Shown here: in pieces, positions 1 to 3,838 of the stretch
How positions within the stretch are numbered: the first letter of the stretch is position 1
How the letters are laid out: every line of letters starts with the position of its first letter
Assembly (NCBI GenBank): GCA_946547205.1
Contig: CAMNPA010000107.1
Location: forward strand, 1 to 5,477
Source of the DNA: an uncultured Selenomonadales bacterium
Lineage (GTDB): Bacteria; Bacillota; Negativicutes; Selenomonadales; Selenomonadaceae
DNA: 5,477 nucleotides
Direction: 5' to 3'
Notes under the pieces: generated by a model
What the model was told of the DNA's origin: nothing
Databases searched by the model: none
Seen by the model: only the letters and a program-made list of their open reading frames with translations
Program-made: the position numbers and the translations under genes

Positions 1-27
1 TCCTCGTCCCTAAATTTCGCGTGCAAC

Positions 28-55
28 TTTACTTTAAACTTTCTTTGTGTATAAT
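28..55 (+). promoter_or_regulatory. Sigma-70 type promoter for the permease-kinase operon
   Basis: A perfect -10 box TATAAT lies at 50-55. A -35 like box TTTACT (4 of 6 matches to TTGACA) lies at 28-33, with a 16-base spacer. Transcription would start near base 62, giving a leader of only about 20 bases before the ribosome binding site. The same TTTACT/TATAAT pair recurs before the leucine gene at 3770-3798, which supports it as a working promoter form in this genome. No operator-like repeat is obvious around it. Confidence 0.65.
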
Positions 56-71
56 ATCGAAGAAATTATCT

Positions 72-78
72 AAAGGAG
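72..78 (+). promoter_or_regulatory. Ribosome binding site deciding a GTG start
   Basis: The purine run AAAGGAG at 72-78 is the only Shine-Dalgarno-like sequence upstream of the first gene. It lies 4 bases before GTG at 83 and 13 bases before the in-frame ATG at 92. Neither spacing is ideal. The GTG is somewhat short and the ATG is clearly long, so GTG is preferred, but the start could be at 92 with loss of three residues. Confidence 0.55.
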
Positions 79-82
79 CGCG

Positions 83-2992
83 GTGCCCTTCATGGATACT
101 GCAGACAACACAAAATTAAAACCATATCTCTCGCCGCTGAACGTTTGGGCATTGTCATTCGGTTGCGCAGTAGGTTGGGGCGCATTCGTCATGCCCGGTA
201 CAACCTTCTTGCCGATTGCGGGACCTGTCGGCACGGCGATTGGCATGTTTATCGGCGGCATCATCATGCTGATTATCGGCTACAACTATCATTTCATGAT
301 GAACAAATATCCCGACGCCGGCGGCACTTATTCTTACGCGAAGAAAGTTCTGGGCTACGACCACGGCTTCCTAAGCTCGTGGTTTTTGATTCTCGTTTAC
401 ATAGCTATCACTTGGGCGAACGCGACTGCCTTGCCGATTATCTTCCGCAGATTTTTGGGCGACGCGTTTCAATTCGGCTTCCACTATCAAGTTGCGGGCT
501 TCGACGTTTATTTTGGCGAAACGCTCTTAAGTCTCGGTGCACTGTGGATTTTCGGCGCGATATGCATGCGCGGCGGAAAATTGGCGGCTTGGGTTCAAAC
601 TGTCGCGGCGGTGATTTTATTCGGCGGCGTGCTGATTTGTACGGCGGTCATTTTCACGAGCGGCGCAAGTCTCTCCGATTTAATGCCGGCTTATCATTCC
701 GAAAACACGAATTCATTCGCGGCGATATTCGGAATTGTCGTGTTGGCTCCGTGGGCATTCGTCGGCTTTGAATCAATTTCGCAGTCGGCAGAAGGTTTCA
801 CATTCTCCGTGAAAAAAACGTTCGCAATTTTGTTATGCGCGGTCGTGGCGTCGGCACTCGTCTACACATTTTTATCACTCATTGCGATTTCAACGTTGCC
901 GCTCGATTGCGCGGATTGGACTGATTACGTTGACAACCTCGACAACTACAACGGACTTGCGAATTTGCCGACAGCTTACGCGGTGAATTTTTTCATGGGC
1001 AAGAGCGGCTTAATCCTCTTGGCAGTGACGATTATGGGCGGAGTTATCACGGGACTTGTCGGAAATTACATCGCCGCGAGCCGTTTGATTTACTCTTTGA
1101 CGCGCGACGATTTACTGCCCGCATGGTTCGGCAAGCTCAACGACAATCGCACGCCTCGAAACGCTATCTTGTTCATCATGCTGCTAAGTCTGCCGATACC
1201 GTTCCTCGGACGCACTGCCATCGCGTGGATTATCGACGTGAACACAATCGGCGCGACAATCGACTACATGTATACTTCAATCGTTACGATAATCACTGCG
1301 CGGCAAATGGGCAAAAGTTTTCCGCGAATCACGGGCGCGATTGGCTTCATCGTCTCGGCAATTTTCTTCCTGTATTTCATGGTGCCCAACGTCTGGACTG
1401 TCAGCGCGATGTCGACGGAAAGTTATCTGATTCTGATTCTGTGGAGCATACTCGGCTTCGTCTTCTTCCGCTACATTTTTCAGCGCGACAAGGAACGGCG
1501 TTTCGGTCAATCGACAATCTCTTGGATAGCTCTGCTGTTTTTGATTTTCTTTACGTCAATGCTCTGGGTGCGCGAGGCAACAAGTGATTCCGCGAAAATT
1601 GTCTTGAACAACTTGAGCGAATACTACATCGAAGAATTCAGAGAACACGGCATTCCGCCGACCGAAATTGAAAAGGCTGATTCGGAGTTTTATCTCGAAA
1701 GCCAAATGAAAATCGTCAGCGAATCGCTCAACAATCACAACTTCCTGCAAATGATTCTAATCGCCGTCTCGCTGTTTATCATGTTCAACATTTACAACAT
1801 GATGATGAAACGCGAAAAACATATGGAGCAAGAAAAATTTCAAGCGGAACGTTCCAATAAGGCGAAGTCAACTTTCTTGTCGAACATGAGCCACGACATC
1901 CGCACGCCAATGAACGCGATTATCGGCTACACGAATCTAATCAAAAAAGAACGCGGACTGCCGCCGAGGACTCGCGATTATCTTGACAAGATTGAGGCGT
2001 CGAACAATCACTTGCTCACGCTGATAAATGACATTCTCGACATGAGCCGAATCGAATCGGGCAAAATGGAACTCGATCCGCAGAAGTCAAACCTTGTCAA
2101 GGCGATAAACGACGTTCGCGACCTTTTCGCCACTCAAATGGAAAATAAGGGCTTGAAATTCGCGGTGAACATCGAACACGTCATGAATAAGATTGTCGTG
2201 TGTGATGTTCCGCGCTTGAATCGCGTCCTGTTGAATTTGATTAGCAATGCGTTCAAGTTCACGCCCGAAGGCGGCTCCGTGACCGTCACGCTCCGTCAAG
2301 TCGGCGGCAATGATAAAGTCGGCAATTACGAGTTGCGCGTGAAAGATACCGGCATGGGTATGACGCCCGAATTCGCCCAAAAAGTTTTCGCTGCTTACGA
2401 ACGCGACCGCACAGTCAGCAACATTGAAGGCACAGGCTTAGGCATGTCAATCACGAAAAGCATTGTTGAGCTTATGGGCGGGACGATTGACGTACAAACC
2501 GAACTCGGCAAGGGCACTGAATTTATCGTTCGCGTTGATTTTCCGATTGTCGACGAGCCGGAAGAGATTGAAGTTGAACAATCGACCGATGCCGCGCAGG
2601 AAATTGACTTCAGCAAAATTAAGTTGCTGTTGGTTGAAGACAACGAGGTTAATCGCGAAATTGCGTCGCTGATTTTAACGGAATTCGGTTTCGGACTTGA
2701 CACGGCGGAGAACGGTCAAATTGCCGTCAAGAAAGTTACGGAGTCAAAGCCCGGCGATTATGACGCGGTGTTGATGGATATTCAAATGCCGATAATGAAC
2801 GGTTACGAGGCAACAAAAGCAATTCGCGCCTTGCCGAATCCAAAGCTTGCACACATTCCGATAATCGCAATGACAGCCAACGCTTTCAGCGAGGACGTTC
2901 AAGCAGCCAAAGACGCGGGCATGAACAGCCACATTGCCAAGCCGCTCGACATTCAAAAGATGATTGAAACGTTGACGGAGGTCTTGAAATAA
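83..2992 (+). CDS. APC-type amino acid permease fused to hybrid histidine kinase with receiver domain
   Basis: This 969-residue inner-membrane protein joins a transporter to a phosphorelay sensor. Residues about 16-466 read as an APC-superfamily permease with about 12 membrane segments. The segment 1 binding-loop motif is GWGAFVMPG (31-39), and segment 6 has the FVGFE...AEG pattern (226-238). Two more membrane helices (about 479-497 and 555-575) flank a 55-residue outside loop. A charged, probably coiled-coil linker (576-600) leads to the dimerisation domain with phospho-acceptor H604 in SHDIRTP. The ATPase domain follows, with N-box N718 and N722, G1 DTGMG (755-759) and G2 GTGLG (783-787). 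The terminal receiver has acidic E852/D853, phospho-acceptor D899, T931 and K953, all intact. No HPt or DNA-binding output domain is present, so a separate partner is expected. Family knowledge: CbrA-like kinases carry a different transporter (SLC5) in the same place. Ligand and whether it still transports are unknown. Domain calls are firm, the role is inferred. Confidence 0.93.
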   Translation: MPFMDTADNTKLKPYLSPLNVWALSFGCAVGWGAFVMPGTTFLPIAGPVGTAIGMFIGGIIMLIIGYNYHFMMNKYPDAGGTYSYAKKVLGYDHGFLSSWFLILVYIAITWANATALPIIFRRFLGDAFQFGFHYQVAGFDVYFGETLLSLGALWIFGAICMRGGKLAAWVQTVAAVILFGGVLICTAVIFTSGASLSDLMPAYHSENTNSFAAIFGIVVLAPWAFVGFESISQSAEGFTFSVKKTFAILLCAVVASALVYTFLSLIAISTLPLDCADWTDYVDNLDNYNGLANLPTAYAVNFFMGKSGLILLAVTIMGGVITGLVGNYIAASRLIYSLTRDDLLPAWFGKLNDNRTPRNAILFIMLLSLPIPFLGRTAIAWIIDVNTIGATIDYMYTSIVTIITARQMGKSFPRITGAIGFIVSAIFFLYFMVPNVWTVSAMSTESYLILILWSILGFVFFRYIFQRDKERRFGQSTISWIALLFLIFFTSMLWVREATSDSAKIVLNNLSEYYIEEFREHGIPPTEIEKADSEFYLESQMKIVSESLNNHNFLQMILIAVSLFIMFNIYNMMMKREKHMEQEKFQAERSNKAKSTFLSNMSHDIRTPMNAIIGYTNLIKKERGLPPRTRDYLDKIEASNNHLLTLINDILDMSRIESGKMELDPQKSNLVKAINDVRDLFATQMENKGLKFAVNIEHVMNKIVVCDVPRLNRVLLNLISNAFKFTPEGGSVTVTLRQVGGNDKVGNYELRVKDTGMGMTPEFAQKVFAAYERDRTVSNIEGTGLGMSITKSIVELMGGTIDVQTELGKGTEFIVRVDFPIVDEPEEIEVEQSTDAAQEIDFSKIKLLLVEDNEVNREIASLILTEFGFGLDTAENGQIAVKKVTESKPGDYDAVLMDIQMPIMNGYEATKAIRALPNPKLAHIPIIAMTANAFSEDVQAAKDAGMNSHIAKPLDIQKMIETLTEVLK

Positions 2993-3390
2993 TGTACACG
3001 TTACAAAAAAATTTCGCGATGATATTTTTGTTAAGCGTTGCAATTTTATTCACGGGTTGCGTCGAAAACGATTACAAACATTTGACGCACGAAGACGCTC
3101 AACGAATCATGAAGGCGAATCCCGACGCGATTATCCTTGACGTTCGCACGCAAGACGAATACGAAAAGAAACATATTCCGAACGCGGTGCTCGTGCCGAT
3201 TGAAAATTTGCGCGACGGAGATTTTTCCAAGCTGCCCGATAAAGACGCGACGATTTTAATTTATTGTTGGACGGGACGACGTGCGGAGGACGCGGCGATT
3301 ATTCTCGTCGAACACGGCTACAAAAATGTTTACGAATTCGGCGGGCTGGTCGATTGGACAGGCTCGGTTTCGGGCACGGATTTAAAGTGA
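2992..3390 (+). CDS. Rhodanese-domain lipoprotein
   Basis: This 132-residue protein is a single-domain rhodanese anchored outside the membrane. The N-terminus has a lysine (K6), a hydrophobic stretch (8-20) and a lipobox-like LFTGC, so C23 is the likely lipidated residue after signal peptidase II cleavage. The rhodanese fold spans about 30-130, with the conserved ILDVR (D50, R52), the EY...HIPNA segment and the active loop CWTGRR. C92 is the predicted persulfide-forming cysteine. Length matches single-domain rhodaneses such as GlpE/PspE plus a leader. The start ATG overlaps the kinase stop by one base (TAATG), and GGAGG (2977-2981) lies 10 bases upstream inside the kinase gene, so translational coupling is likely. 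An internal ATG (residue 10) would also leave a signal sequence but lacks this site. The natural sulfur acceptor is unknown. Its pairing with the sensor suggests a shared extracytoplasmic task, which is inference. Confidence 0.88.
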   Translation: MYTLQKNFAMIFLLSVAILFTGCVENDYKHLTHEDAQRIMKANPDAIILDVRTQDEYEKKHIPNAVLVPIENLRDGDFSKLPDKDATILIYCWTGRRAEDAAIILVEHGYKNVYEFGGLVDWTGSVSGTDLK

Positions 3391-3393
3391 TGC

Positions 3394-3422
3394 TTGATTT
3401 TTTTCAACGCGCCGATTATAAT
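3394..3422 (+). promoter_or_regulatory. Candidate + strand promoter just after the rhodanese gene
   Basis: TTGATT at 3394-3399 and a perfect TATAAT at 3417-3422 are separated by 17 bases. Transcription would begin near 3429 and run rightward, antisense to the whole minus-strand RNA. No + strand gene starts within 400 bases and the leucine gene has its own promoter. It may therefore make an antisense RNA or a long leader, or be a chance match in AT-rich sequence. Confidence 0.35.
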
Positions 3423-3432
3423 TTCTGTCAGC

Positions 3433-3462
3433 AAAAAAAATCGTCCTGCGTTTAACAGGACG
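3433..3462 (-). terminator. Intrinsic terminator of the minus-strand small RNA
   Basis: A perfect 7-bp stem, CGTCCTG (3442-3448) and CAGGACG (3456-3462), encloses a 7-base loop. Read on the minus strand, it is followed after one A by eight T residues (3440-3433), the classic rho-independent layout. Read on the + strand, the hairpin has an A run before it and no T run after it. It therefore does not look like a terminator for the rhodanese operon, for which no clear intrinsic terminator is visible. Confidence 0.85.
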
Positions 3463-3542
3463 GTGCTTGTCGGGCGGTCAGCTCCACATGAAATATCTGG
3501 TGTTGCGTAAAGAATTTTAGCCGCTGTTAGCTTTTGCGGAGC

Positions 3543-3626
3543 TTAGGCGGCTGTTCCGCTCATTGCGAGGAGTATTGTCCCCGTCATAGCGATTGTTCTG
3601 ATTATAAACCAGACCACACGCTTCAT
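3543..3626 (-). CDS. 27-residue hydrophobic small protein, possible type I toxin-like peptide
   Basis: The ORF starts at ATG 3626-3624 and ends at TAA 3545-3543. It encodes a 27-residue peptide beginning MKRVVWFIIRTI and ending in MSGTAA. K2 and R3 precede a hydrophobic segment, broken only by R10 and T/G residues, that is long enough for one membrane helix, so it should insert in the membrane. A strong AAAGGGGG (3642-3635) lies 8 bases upstream. A second in-frame ATG at 3632 would add two residues but is only 2 bases from the Shine-Dalgarno, so 3626 is chosen. Codons differ from the neighbours (ATA, AGA, GGG and ACA are frequent, where the flanking genes favour ATT, CGC and GGC), fitting either foreign origin or constraint by RNA folding. 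It has its own promoter and terminator. Alternatives are a stand-alone regulatory membrane peptide, or a chance ORF in a noncoding RNA. I do not recognise a named family. Confidence 0.6.
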   Translation of the reverse strand: MKRVVWFIIRTIAMTGTILLAMSGTAA

Positions 3627-3633
3627 AAGCATT

Positions 3634-3650
3634 GCCCCCTTTCCGGGAGC
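3634..3650 (-). promoter_or_regulatory. Shine-Dalgarno-sequestering hairpin
   Basis: In the minus-strand RNA, GCUCCC (3650-3645) pairs with GGGGGC (3639-3634) around the loop GGAAA, a 6-bp hairpin that buries the Shine-Dalgarno of the small ORF. The same GCUCC bases are needed for the long-range helix with GGAGCU (3485-3480). The two folds are therefore mutually exclusive. In one the ribosome site is closed, and in the other it is released from this hairpin. Confidence 0.55.
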
Positions 3651-3693
3651 TGTCTAGACCGCCTTTGCCGCATTTGGCAACAAGCACGAGCGA

Positions 3694-3722
3694 ATTATAA
3701 AACACAAGCCGAAAATTTTCAA
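3694..3722 (-). promoter_or_regulatory. Strong promoter of the minus-strand small RNA
   Basis: Read on the minus strand, the -35 box is TTGAAA (3722-3717, 5 of 6 matches) and the -10 box is TATAAT (3699-3694, perfect), with an ideal 17-base spacer. The predicted start, 6-7 bases after the -10 box, falls at about G3687. That is exactly where the 5'/3' end pairing begins. A 10-base palindrome GAAAATTTTC (3711-3720) overlaps the -35 box and could be a regulator site, though AT-rich palindromes are common. Confidence 0.8.
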
Positions 3723-3754
3723 GCCGACGCCTTCCACGGTTGCGGCTTATTTTT
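3721..3754 (+). terminator. Candidate + strand terminator upstream of leuA
   Basis: AAGCCG (3721-3726) pairs with CGGCTT (3743-3748). Inside this, GCC/GGT can add 3 pairs closing a 6-base loop. The stem is followed by A and TTTTT (3750-3754). It would stop rightward transcripts just before the leuA promoter. It could end an antisense RNA opposing the minus-strand transcript, or readthrough from the sensor operon. The internal mismatches make it weaker than the terminator at 3433-3462. Confidence 0.45.
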
Positions 3755-3769
3755 CTGCAAACTGTGCGC

Positions 3770-3798
3770 TTTACTTTATCGGCGGTTGCGAATATAAT
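3770..3798 (+). promoter_or_regulatory. Promoter of leuA
   Basis: TTTACT at 3770-3775 and a perfect TATAAT at 3793-3798 are separated by 17 bases. The predicted start near 3805 leaves a leader of about 34 bases. That is too short for a T-box or a leucine attenuator, so control by those means is not seen here. Confidence 0.65.
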
Positions 3799-3825
3799 TT
3801 GCCCGCGTAAAATTTTTTGTTTCTA

Positions 3826-3832
3826 TGAGGTG
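3826..3832 (+). promoter_or_regulatory. Ribosome binding site deciding the TTG start of leuA
   Basis: TGAGGTG at 3826-3832 sits 6 bases before TTG at 3839, good spacing. The in-frame GTG at 3830 lies within this site and has no site of its own. The ATG at 3875 has no purine-rich site at the right distance, and using it would remove the first 12 residues. Confidence 0.6.
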
Positions 3833-3838
3833 TTTAAT

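Larger units (their letters stand above)
3433..3687 (-). ncRNA. Structured small transcript with paired 5' and 3' ends, carrying a short ORF
   Basis: A stand-alone minus-strand RNA of about 255 bases is defined by a strong promoter (predicted start about 3687) and a U8 terminator. Its first 8 bases, GUGCUUGU (3687-3680), pair perfectly with ACAAGCAC (3470-3463), which abuts the terminator stem. Next comes a small hairpin, UGCC/GGCA (3679-3666). Then GGCGGUC (3663-3657) pairs with GACCGCC (3479-3473), and after a 4-5 base bulge AGCUCC (3651-3646) pairs with GGAGCU (3485-3480). Further hairpins are UCUGGUU/AAUCAGA (3613-3597) and AGCCGC/GCGGCU (3552-3519, over the ORF stop). It contains a 27-codon ORF with a Shine-Dalgarno. 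I do not recognise it as 6S, SRP, tmRNA or RNase P RNA. It most resembles a type I toxin mRNA or a dual-function RNA. The transcription unit is well supported, its class is not. Confidence 0.7.
3463..3687. repeat. Long-range inverted repeat closing the small RNA
   Basis: The left arm (3463-3485) is complementary to the right arm (3646-3687) in two blocks. The outer block is GTGCTTGT (3463-3470) with ACAAGCAC (3680-3687). The inner block is GGCGGTCAGCTCC (3473-3485) with GGAGCT (3646-3651) plus GACCGCC (3657-3663). The right arm contains two small insertions, TCTA-like (about 3652-3656) and a self-pairing hairpin (3666-3679). About 21 pairs over two short arms is well beyond chance, and the arms coincide with the predicted ends of the minus-strand transcript. 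No target duplication or transposase is present, so an RNA helix is a better reading than a mobile element end. Confidence 0.75.

Noticed and set aside
2395..2703. 102-codon minus-strand frame inside the kinase gene
   Set aside because: It is low-complexity serine-rich translation opposite a clear ATPase and receiver domain, hence a shadow.
3433..3462. Hairpin as a two-way terminator also serving the rhodanese operon
   Set aside because: On the + strand the stem is followed by GTGCTTGTCGG with no T run, so only the minus-strand direction fits.
3433..3687. Standard RNA gene (6S, tmRNA, SRP RNA or RNase P)
   Set aside because: No tRNA-like ends or CCA, no SRP apical loop pattern and no RNase P conserved core are visible. 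The size and paired ends alone could suit 6S RNA, so only a model search would exclude it fully.
3463..3687. Inverted repeats as ends of a small mobile element (MITE)
   Set aside because: The arms coincide with the transcript start and terminator, are not followed by a visible target duplication, and have bulges typical of RNA helices.
3517..3705. 62-codon frame on the minus strand in the small RNA region
   Set aside because: Its start codon lies upstream of the predicted transcription start and the frame reads through the -10 box itself, so it would not be on the transcript. The 27-codon frame has the ribosome site.
3429..3838. T-box or leucine attenuator leader for leuA
   Set aside because: No T-box AGGGTGG-like sequence or leucine-rich leader peptide is seen, and a separate promoter lies just upstream of leuA.
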